A model generated the notes under the pieces. That model made no database searches. It was not told where the DNA came from and worked only from the letters and a program-made list of their open reading frames with translations. DNA of 34,957 nucleotides from an uncultured Pirellulaceae bacterium (GTDB taxonomy: Bacteria > Planctomycetota > Planctomycetia > Pirellulales > Pirellulaceae): NCBI GenBank assembly GCA_905480545.1, contig CAJQQR010000133.1, forward strand, positions 1 through 34,957. The letters run 5' to 3'. Shown here in pieces: positions 1 through 6,475 of this stretch. Each line of letters starts with the position of its first letter. The stretch's first letter is position 1. The position numbers were made by a program, and so were the translations under genes.

Positions 1-644
1 GAAGCAACATTGATCGTGATCAACGCGTCACCACTCGGACCGCCATTGGGAGACGAGCTGCCTTGTCCTTTAAGCCGCAGCTTTTTACCTGGTTCGATCC
101 CGGCCGGAATTTTAATTTCAATCGTCTCGCTTTTGCCACCGCGATTGAAACCGACATTTGCCGATCCGCCCAAAACAGACGTCTGAAACGGTACGGTAAT
201 TTCAGTTGCGATGTCTTGCCCCCTCCTTGGCCGAGCTTGCCGCGGTTGGCCACCGCGTGGACCACCTCCTCCGCCCCCAAACTGACGAAGAATGTCCTCA
301 AAACCACCGGCACCGCCACCGTATCCACCCGGTTGTCCGCCACCACCACCGAACATCTGATTCAAATCAAAATCAAAAGGCATACCACCGGCTGCACCGG
401 GCCCCGCACCAGCATTTTGGTACTTTTCAAAGTCTGGCCCCATCTGGTCATACATCTGACGTTTGTCTTTGTCACTTAAGACATCGTAGGCCTGCTGGAC
501 CTGCTGAAATTTCTGCTTTGCGTCGTCAGAATTTTCGTTTAAATCCGGATGGTATTTCTTTGCCAAACCACGATACGCCTTTTGAATTTCTTCCTCGGAT
601 GACGAGCGGGTGACACCGAGTACTTTATAAAAATCTTCTGCCAT
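1..644 (-). CDS. DnaJ/CbpA-type J-domain co-chaperone (3' end outside window)
   Basis: Reading down from an ATG at 644, the frame is open to the window edge, giving about 214 residues. The N-terminus is a J domain: it starts [11 protein letters not shown] and carries the HPD tripeptide (AKKYHPD, about residues 34-40) that stimulates DnaK ATPase, followed by [10 protein letters not shown] Gly-rich linker follows (about residues 85-140, runs of GGGG). Then comes the start of the C-terminal substrate-binding beta domain ([18 protein letters not shown], later [16 protein letters not shown]). The passage from linker to this domain has no CxxCxGxG zinc-finger repeats, so this is a class B (CbpA/DjlA-like) J protein, not canonical DnaJ. 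It is expected to be cytosolic and to partner DnaK. No partner gene is visible. The start is clear because the J domain begins directly at the ATG. Confidence 0.93.
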   Translation of the reverse strand, partial: MAEDFYKVLGVTRSSSEEEIQKAYRGLAKKYHPDLNENSDDAKQKFQQVQQAYDVLSDKDKRQMYDQMGPDFEKYQNAGAGPGAAGGMPFDFDLNQMFGGGGGQPGGYGGGAGGFEDILRQFGGGGGGPRGGQPRQARPRRGQDIATEITVPFQTSVLGGSANVGFNRGGKSETIEIKIPAGIEPGKKLRLKGQGSSSPNGGPSGDALITINVA

Positions 645-883
645 GAAGCGATTTGCAGCGAAAACACAAACTTAAACATTACCGACGTATATTGTATGAA
701 GTGTTCTTCGTTTTTTTCAAGCAACGTTTGCAATCCTTTGCTCATTATCGAGACAAAATCATAAACTAGTTGGAGGATTTTACCTCTTGATGAAATCCCG
801 AGGGCGCGTGTCGCATGTTGGCGCGCACTCCCGCTGGTCTAGCGTAGAGGATTCAGCTTTCGCCAAATAAGAGGGTTTCGAAT

Positions 884-900
884 CGATCCGATCCGATCCG
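884..900. repeat. Short tandem repeat, period 5 (CGATC/GATCC unit)
   Basis: Three and a fraction perfect copies of a 5-base unit (GATCC GATCC GATCC G). It is intergenic and very short, possibly slippage. No function is implied. Confidence 0.7.
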
Positions 901-1210
901 GTAAACGGAATGACTTCCTTTGATTTCGCATACCTCAAAGCGAAACACACGTATCAATAAGCGGGCAGCGGCCGACAACGGAGTCGCAAGGTTCAAATAG
1001 CGGCTTGCCAACGAAAAAATCAATTTCCATATTTAAGATTAATTCCTGAATCAATGATGGCTTCGACATTACGTTGAAACGGTTGCAGAAACTGACCGGA
1101 TGTCGCTTGATAAAACAAGCCTTGAACAACGACAAATGCGCGCGGAATCAAGGATATCGATACGAGCAAAAAAGACGATTGTCGAAACCCGAGTACGTCA
1201 GCGATTTTAG

Positions 1211-1242
1211 ATATTGTTGCCCCATTTTATATATTGTTGCCC
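1211..1242. repeat. Direct repeat ATATTGTTGCCC, 20-base spacing
   Basis: ATATTGTTGCCC occurs at 1211-1222 and again at 1231-1242. The starts are 20 bases apart, close to two helical turns. It lies just beyond the 3' end of the minus-strand helicase gene. It could be a chance repeat or a protein-binding site. Confidence 0.6.
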
Positions 1243-1256
1243 ATAAAAAAATTGAT

Positions 1257-3245
1257 TTAGCGAACGGGACGCCGTTTCGGTGCGCCAGCTCGCTTCCGAC
1301 TGGCAATTTCATGTGGGTTATCTGCTTTTCCAATCATCTCGAAAAGAAAGCGACTGGGATGGGTCTCACGTGGCTTTCCCCATTTCATACGACTTAGACT
1401 CAAAGATAAAGTTAAACGCTCCTGAGCGCGTGTGATTCCGACGTAACAAAGCCTCCGTTCTTCATCGATCGCCTCCCCGTCCGCTTCGACGCTGCGTCGA
1501 TGTGGCAAAATCCCTTCCTCCAAACCGACCATGTAAACTTCGGGATACTCAAGTCCCTTGGCAGAATGCAAAGTCAACAAAGCAACGGAGTTTCGCGCAA
1601 GCTTCTTATCCTTATCGTTGTCCATTTCCTTGTCGTCGATCGCCGCGTCTTGCAAGAACTCATTCAGTGACGCATCTTTATTTGCTTCCAGATATGAACC
1701 AAGTGAGTTGATCACCTCCTCGACTGAATTCATTTTGGCATCCTGTTCTTCCACTGTAGGATACGCCCTTTGCAACTCAGCACGATAGTTAATATCACCC
1801 ACCAAATCGCGGGCGACATTTACCAGGGGTTCAGATTTCGATCGGTTTCGAAAACGATTAATCATGCCGGTAAACCGCCCGATCGCACCTTTCGCTTTTT
1901 CTGTAATCCCCGGAATCGAATCAACTTCCAAAGCTGACTTCCAGACATTTTGGGAGTTAGCGATCGAATGCGATACAATCGTTTCGATCACTTTGTCACT
2001 GATACCGCGGCGGGGCGTATTAATCACTCGCAACAAAGAAACATCATCAAACGGCGAGTCACATAATTTTAAATAAGCCATTAAATCACGGACTTCTTTC
2101 CGGTCAAAGAAAGACTGGCTGCCTAGCACGACATACGGAATTTTTGCCTTACGAAGCTCCAGTTCGAACGGTCGAGGCTGCTCATTGGTTCGAAATAAAA
2201 TCGCAATGTCCCTCGGTTCGACGTCTGGATCCTCAAGGCGTCGGCGAATCGAAAAGACAACTTCACTTGCCTCTTTCGCTTCGTTGGGAAACTGAAAAAC
2301 AGGCGGATTGATTCCTCCCATCCGGGCCGGTTTCAGCTCTTTATCAAATCGCGTTTTATTAAATCGGATCAACCGATTGGCAAGCGTCAAAATCGCCGAT
2401 GTCGAGCGATAATTTTCCTCTAACCGCACCACTTTTGCGTCCGGCCAATCTTTGTCGAAACTGAGGATGTGTTCAACTTCGGCACCTCGCCAAGCATAAA
2501 TCGATTGATCGTCGTCGCCGACAACACACAGGTTCCGATGCTCGCGAGCCAAACCTTTAACGATTTGATACTGACTCTCGTTGGTATCCTGATACTCATC
2601 AATCAATATGTGGTCGAACTGTGCGGCTTCCTCACACCGAATTTCTTCGTGGTTTTGAAATAGCTCTTCAGTCAGCAAGAGTAAGTCATCGAAATCTACT
2701 GCACCTCTAAGCTTGATTTGTCGTTGATACCGTCGATACGCCATCGCGCAAATGTGCTCTTTATCGGTTTCGGCAATCGATTCCGCTTGCCCGGGACGAA
2801 CTGACTTGGACTTCCAACCACTGATTTTCCAAAGCAATTCGGTTGGCTTTACAGTCGAATCGTCAATCCTAATTTCGCGAAGAATCGACTTTGCCACGCT
2901 CTCTTGTTCACTGCGGTCAATAATTGAATATTTTGGCGGATAACCGAGTGCAGTGATCCGCCGCCGCAGAATTTTAACACACAGAGAATGAAACGTTGAA
3001 ATCATCGGGCGATCCGACTTTCGCTTCTTGCCCTGAAGCACGGAAATCCGCTCCTTCATCTCTTGCGCCGCTTTATTGGTGAACGTAACGCCCAAGATCC
3101 GCGATGGCTTTATTCCATTCTTGATCAGGTTCGCGATCCGAAAGGTAACGACGCGAGTTTTCCCAGTACCAGCGCCCGCGAGAACAAGGAGCGGACCCTT
3201 CAGAGTCTTTACGGCTTCGTCCTGTGCTTGATTGAGACCAGACAC
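1257..3245 (-). CDS. UvrD/Rep/PcrA-family superfamily 1A DNA helicase
   Basis: This is a 662-residue ATP-dependent 3'-5' DNA helicase. The Walker A motif is GAGTGKT (Lys29). Motif Ia is TFTNKAAQEM. The Walker B motif is DEYQDTN (about 216-222). Motif III is VGDDDQSIYAWRGA, motif IV LEENYRST, motif V TLHSAKGLEYPEVYMVGLEE, and motif VI EERRLCYVGITRA. Its length is that of E. coli Rep (about 670). It lacks the longer PcrA/UvrD C-terminal tail and ends in a basic stretch (RKRAGAPKRRPVR). The likely role is repair or replication-fork maintenance in the cytosol. The start is GTG at 3245: a TGA lies four codons upstream in frame and no ATG precedes the conserved LNQAQDEAV. It is transcribed divergently from the TPR-like gene at 3442. 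The Rep, PcrA and UvrD names cannot be separated from sequence alone. Confidence 0.96.
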   Translation of the reverse strand: MSGLNQAQDEAVKTLKGPLLVLAGAGTGKTRVVTFRIANLIKNGIKPSRILGVTFTNKAAQEMKERISVLQGKKRKSDRPMISTFHSLCVKILRRRITALGYPPKYSIIDRSEQESVAKSILREIRIDDSTVKPTELLWKISGWKSKSVRPGQAESIAETDKEHICAMAYRRYQRQIKLRGAVDFDDLLLLTEELFQNHEEIRCEEAAQFDHILIDEYQDTNESQYQIVKGLAREHRNLCVVGDDDQSIYAWRGAEVEHILSFDKDWPDAKVVRLEENYRSTSAILTLANRLIRFNKTRFDKELKPARMGGINPPVFQFPNEAKEASEVVFSIRRRLEDPDVEPRDIAILFRTNEQPRPFELELRKAKIPYVVLGSQSFFDRKEVRDLMAYLKLCDSPFDDVSLLRVINTPRRGISDKVIETIVSHSIANSQNVWKSALEVDSIPGITEKAKGAIGRFTGMINRFRNRSKSEPLVNVARDLVGDINYRAELQRAYPTVEEQDAKMNSVEEVINSLGSYLEANKDASLNEFLQDAAIDDKEMDNDKDKKLARNSVALLTLHSAKGLEYPEVYMVGLEEGILPHRRSVEADGEAIDEERRLCYVGITRAQERLTLSLSLSRMKWGKPRETHPSRFLFEMIGKADNPHEIASRKRAGAPKRRPVR

Positions 3246-3362
3246 CCAATAATTCGTTCAGAAAAAATATCGTATTGTTTGTTCAGAGAAGCAAATGATG
3301 GCTATCGCTGGGCAATTTGCAAGCCACCTTCATCCGACTAAGTCATTGTCTGGTTGTTCGTA

Positions 3363-3392
3363 TTGACCATATCCCGATACCAGCCATATACT
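3363..3392 (+). promoter_or_regulatory. Possible sigma-70 promoter upstream of the TPR-like gene
   Basis: TTGACC at 3363-3368 and TATACT at 3387-3392 are separated by 18 bases. Each matches the housekeeping consensus at five of six positions. The -10 element ends 49 bases before the ATG at 3442, in the gap shared with the divergent helicase gene. This is a prediction from consensus only. Confidence 0.45.
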
Positions 3393-3441
3393 TACGTGAT
3401 TATGACAAACTAATCAGGATCGTTTAACGCCGAGTTTATTG

Positions 3442-4590
3442 ATGGCAGCCAAAAATCGAAAAGAAATAGACGACAACGAGCTAGTCGGTGCAGTCACCGA
3501 CCATTTGGATTCTATTCGGCAGCAAATGCCGAAAATCATTACCGGTATCGTCGCCTTGATCGTCGTCGTTTTTGGAATTCGATATTATCTTTCCTCCCGC
3601 GATGCAGCAAAAGAAGCAAAGTCAAAGAATGTGGTCCTTTTTGCTTCAGAACAATCAGCTGCGGGTTCGGTTTCTACCCTAGACGAACAAATCGAAGATT
3701 TTCCTGATGACATTTCTTCGAAATGGGCGTACTTGATGAAAGCCGACAGTCAATTGGCTCAGGGGTTGAATCGAATCTTCCGCGACAAAACCACGGGGAT
3801 GGAATCGGTAAAAAATGCGATTACGAATTTCGAAAAGGCGGCCGACAAAGCCGGAGAGGATAAAAAGCTGAAGCAACGGGCGCTGTACGGCTGGGCTCGG
3901 GGCTTGGAATCAATTGGTAAATTTGATGAAGCAGCAGCGAAATACCAAGAGATCGTTAGTAATTTTGAAGACTCCGCTTTTGCAAAACTATCGAAAATTG
4001 GTGTCGAACGCGTCAATTCTCCGGAAAACCGAGAATTTTTCGTTGCATTCGAGAAGCGTGAAAATGACGTTTTCACACGTCCCGTCACAAATACTGATTC
4101 AGCACCAGCAACCAACAGCGGACTGCCATCTCGGCCAGACTTTACTTACCCGGGTGAGGAGCCAGTCGTCGGTACGGAGCCTACACCAGCCGTTTCTTCA
4201 GGCAATGAACCACCAACGAAATCGACGGAAGAGAAAAAGGTGACGAACGATCCTTCGAAATCGGGTGCGGCGAAATCGGGTGCGGCAAAAGCAGAGAATG
4301 AGAAATCTCCTGCGGAACAGCCGCCCGCCCCTCCAACGAATGCGAAAGAAGCAAAAAAGTCTGAACCAAAGAAAGGCGAATCTGAAAAAAGCGAGCCGCC
4401 TGTGCCCCCAACGAACGATTCAGATAAAGAGACCGCACCAAAGGCTGATGACTCCAGTTCCGAAAAAACCAAGTCAGATCCAGTGGTTGACCCTGCTGCC
4501 AAAGACCCTGCTGCCAAAGACCCTGCTGGTGAAAAAAACGTTGAAAAAGCTGATGCGAAAGAGTCAGAAGCGAAAAATCCGCCTAAGTAA
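3442..4590 (+). CDS. Membrane-anchored TPR-like protein (YfgM-like) with a Lys/Pro/Glu-rich tail
   Basis: The product is 382 residues. A short cytosolic N-terminus (residues 1-31) is followed by one transmembrane helix (about 32-52, KIITGIVALIVVVFGIRYYL). A helical region then shows TPR-like features (residues about 60-190: ISSKWAYLMKADSQLA, LYGWARGLESIGKFDEAAAKY). This order resembles the TPR_21/YfgM family, which attaches to the SecYEG translocon. That assignment is inference. The C-terminal half is low complexity, rich in Lys, Glu, Pro, Ser and Ala, and contains tandem repeats (AKSGAAKSGA and DPAAKDPAAKDPA). ATG 3442 is preferred over TTG 3439 one codon earlier. The rluD-like gene follows after 33 bases, so the two are probably co-transcribed. 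Confidence 0.8.
   Translation: MAAKNRKEIDDNELVGAVTDHLDSIRQQMPKIITGIVALIVVVFGIRYYLSSRDAAKEAKSKNVVLFASEQSAAGSVSTLDEQIEDFPDDISSKWAYLMKADSQLAQGLNRIFRDKTTGMESVKNAITNFEKAADKAGEDKKLKQRALYGWARGLESIGKFDEAAAKYQEIVSNFEDSAFAKLSKIGVERVNSPENREFFVAFEKRENDVFTRPVTNTDSAPATNSGLPSRPDFTYPGEEPVVGTEPTPAVSSGNEPPTKSTEEKKVTNDPSKSGAAKSGAAKAENEKSPAEQPPAPPTNAKEAKKSEPKKGESEKSEPPVPPTNDSDKETAPKADDSSSEKTKSDPVVDPAAKDPAAKDPAGEKNVEKADAKESEAKNPPK
4258..4287 (+). repeat. 15-base tandem repeat (two copies) in the TPR-like gene
   Basis: AAATCGGGTGCGGC plus G or A occurs at 4258-4272 and 4273-4287. It encodes a repeated KSGAA pentapeptide. The unit is a multiple of three, so the frame is kept. Confidence 0.85.
4489..4530 (+). repeat. 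15-base tandem repeat (about 2.8 copies) in the TPR-like gene
   Basis: GACCCTGCTGCCAAA occurs at 4489-4503 and 4504-4518, then partially at 4519-4530. It encodes DPAAK pentapeptides in the disordered tail. It is a likely site of in-frame length variation between strains. Confidence 0.88.
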
Positions 4591-4623
4591 CATCCCATCA
4601 CGTTCTCATTATCAAGTCGCCTC

Positions 4624-5640
4624 ATGAGCTCAGAATCAACGCGGCTTGAAGTATCTGCTGAACAGGCCGGTTTGCGGCTCGACGTTTTTCTGGTCGAAAA
4701 TTTTCCAGAATACAGTCGCTCAAAGCTTCGTGTTGCCATAACCCAGGGTCAAGTTTTAGTTGACCAAAAATCGGCAAAGCCATCTTTCAGGCTCAACGAA
4801 GACCAGGTCGTCGACTGCAAAATTGAAATTGAGTCCAATCCGGTCCCAGAACCTGAAGAAATTCCGCTCGATATCATTCATGACGACAATGATTTCGTAG
4901 TAATCAATAAGCCACCACGGATGGTCGTTCATCCGTCAAAGGGCCATTGGTCAGGTACGCTTACCGCCGCACTGGCGTTTCGCTTCAAGAACCTTAGTTC
5001 GTGTGGTGGAAAACAGCGGCCAGGAATCGTGCATCGCCTAGACCGCGATACCAGCGGCGTAATCGTGGTAGCGAAAAACGATAACGCTCACATGAATCTT
5101 GCCAAGCAATTTGAAAATCGCACCGTGAAAAAAGAGTACTTTGCGGTTGTCTCGCCACTGCCAGACCGCGAGCGGGACTGGATTGACGAACCGATTGGGG
5201 TGCATCCCTATCAACGCGAGAAAATGACCATCCGTGCAAACCACCCAATGTCTCGCGACGCCAAAACGTTTTACGAGGTGATCGAACGTTTCAAACCGTT
5301 TCCGACCAGCAAACCATACGGGACGCTTAAACTTTTTCCAAAGACGGGAAGGACACATCAAATTCGCGTTCATTTGCAGCATATTGGCTGTCCAGTTGTC
5401 GCCGACAAACTCTATAGCGGGAGGAGCCAATTAACACGACAAGACTTGGCTCTCCATGCTAACAACAATTCGGGGCAAGCCCCGGTCGATTTGTCCATTT
5501 GCGATGAAGTCATTATTGATCGACAGGCACTCCATGCTCATCGATTGCAGTTTACCCATCCGGTGACAGGCGACGAACTGGAGTTTGTCGCGCCGATTCC
5601 GGAAGACATCATGAAGTTGATTGATGCAGTAAAGACTTAA
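4624..5640 (+). CDS. rluD: RluD/RluA-family 23S rRNA pseudouridine synthase
   Basis: The product is 338 residues and converts uridine to pseudouridine in RNA, most likely 23S rRNA. The N-terminal S4 RNA-binding domain spans about residues 8-70 (GLRLDVFLVENFPEYSRSKL). The catalytic domain begins near DFVVINKPPRMVVHP. It contains the family signature HRLDRDTSGVIVVAKN, whose second Asp is the catalytic nucleophile. It also has KEYFAVV and the late motif GRTHQIRVHLQHIGCPVVAD. Length and the S4 domain fit RluD better than RluA. The target uridines cannot be read from sequence. It starts at ATG 4624, 33 bases after the TPR-like gene, probably in one operon with it. Confidence 0.94.
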   Translation: MSSESTRLEVSAEQAGLRLDVFLVENFPEYSRSKLRVAITQGQVLVDQKSAKPSFRLNEDQVVDCKIEIESNPVPEPEEIPLDIIHDDNDFVVINKPPRMVVHPSKGHWSGTLTAALAFRFKNLSSCGGKQRPGIVHRLDRDTSGVIVVAKNDNAHMNLAKQFENRTVKKEYFAVVSPLPDRERDWIDEPIGVHPYQREKMTIRANHPMSRDAKTFYEVIERFKPFPTSKPYGTLKLFPKTGRTHQIRVHLQHIGCPVVADKLYSGRSQLTRQDLALHANNNSGQAPVDLSICDEVIIDRQALHAHRLQFTHPVTGDELEFVAPIPEDIMKLIDAVKT

Positions 5641-5824
5641 ACGAATTAGCGAGTATTTCTCCCCCCATTGATTGAAGATCCGATCCAGGTAATCGGGGAT
5701 TAGACTCTAACCCGAGCCCGTCAAAATCGGACATGTTGGGTCCGTTGATCGCCGATATCGAAATTTTTGGTCGTTTTCGATCACAAATGCGGAACCTGAC
5801 GCTCACAAGTGCTTTAATACATTA

Positions 5825-6475
5825 ATGAGCAGCGATAGCCTTCAATCCGAAATCGACGTTGACGACGATATTTCTTTGCTTCGTCGTGACGCGGAAGTTG
5901 ATCTGGACGACGAAACTGTCGCTTCGATATTTTTGAAATATCGGCATCAACTCGAGCGTATGATTGAGTTTAGAATCGACCAGCGAATCCGTTCCCGAAT
6001 CGATGCAAACGACGTTTTGCAAGAGTCATTTCTTGAAATAAAAAATCGTTATCGAGAATTTATCGTCAACCCTGGAGTCTCATTTTTCGTCTGGATACGA
6101 AAAATCACCTACCAGGTTTTGATCGATTCGCAGCGCCGCCATTTTCGACAAAAGCGTGGTGTTCAAAACGAAGTGCGACTGGCAAACGTTGGCAACGACA
6201 TGAGCGACGCTAGTCAATTGATGGCGCGTGAATTGATTGGTCAACTAACGTCTCCGAGTGAGGCAGCAATCAAGGCAGAGGAACTCGAGCGAATGCACGC
6301 CGCACTTGAGTCCATGAATGAAACCGATCGTGAGATCTTGGCACTTCGCCATTTTGAACAATTGTCCAATGCTGATGTTGCTCAAATCATCGGAATCAAA
6401 CCCGCCGCTGCGAGCAATCGTTATATTCGAGCCATTACAAAGCTTGGAGAGATCATGGAACGGTTCGAGCGATGA
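5825..6475 (+). CDS. ECF-like sigma-70 family RNA polymerase sigma factor (planctomycete type)
   Basis: The product is 216 residues. Region 2 spans about residues 35-105 (IFLKYRHQLERMIEFRID, IDANDVLQESFLEI, and the core segment FFVWIRKITYQVLIDSQRRHF). Region 4 is at about residues 160-210 (MNETDREILALRHFEQLSNADVAQIIGI), a helix-turn-helix that would contact the -35 element. Regions 1 and 3 are missing, as in ECF factors. The variable acidic N-terminus and the DANDVLQE motif are typical of the expanded planctomycete sigma groups. The stop codon overlaps the start of the kinase gene (ATGA at 6472-6475). The two are therefore translationally coupled, and the kinase is the obvious candidate regulator. 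Planctomycete ECF factors are often paired with kinases in place of classical anti-sigma factors. Confidence 0.92.
   Translation: MSSDSLQSEIDVDDDISLLRRDAEVDLDDETVASIFLKYRHQLERMIEFRIDQRIRSRIDANDVLQESFLEIKNRYREFIVNPGVSFFVWIRKITYQVLIDSQRRHFRQKRGVQNEVRLANVGNDMSDASQLMARELIGQLTSPSEAAIKAEELERMHAALESMNETDREILALRHFEQLSNADVAQIIGIKPAAASNRYIRAITKLGEIMERFER

Larger units (their letters stand above)
645..1256. other. Intergenic region without a supportable gene
   Basis: About 610 bases lie between the DnaJ-like start (644) and the helicase stop (1257), both on the minus strand. Short open frames exist on both strands (for example minus 935-1135, which would need a TTG start), but none resembles a known family. 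I see no tRNA cloverleaf. It holds a short 5-base tandem repeat (884-900) and a 12-base direct repeat (1211-1242). The part just above 644 presumably carries the chaperone promoter, but I cannot name -35/-10 boxes with confidence. Confidence 0.6.

Noticed and set aside
961..1020. tRNA-like T-loop motif (GGTTCAAAT)
   Set aside because: No acceptor or anticodon stems can be formed around it.
4146..4739. Long minus-strand open frame (197 codons) opposite the TPR-like gene tail
   Set aside because: It is Ser/Phe/Gly-rich because it mirrors the Lys/Glu/Ala-rich repeats on the other strand. It has no family resemblance, and the plus-strand gene is well supported.
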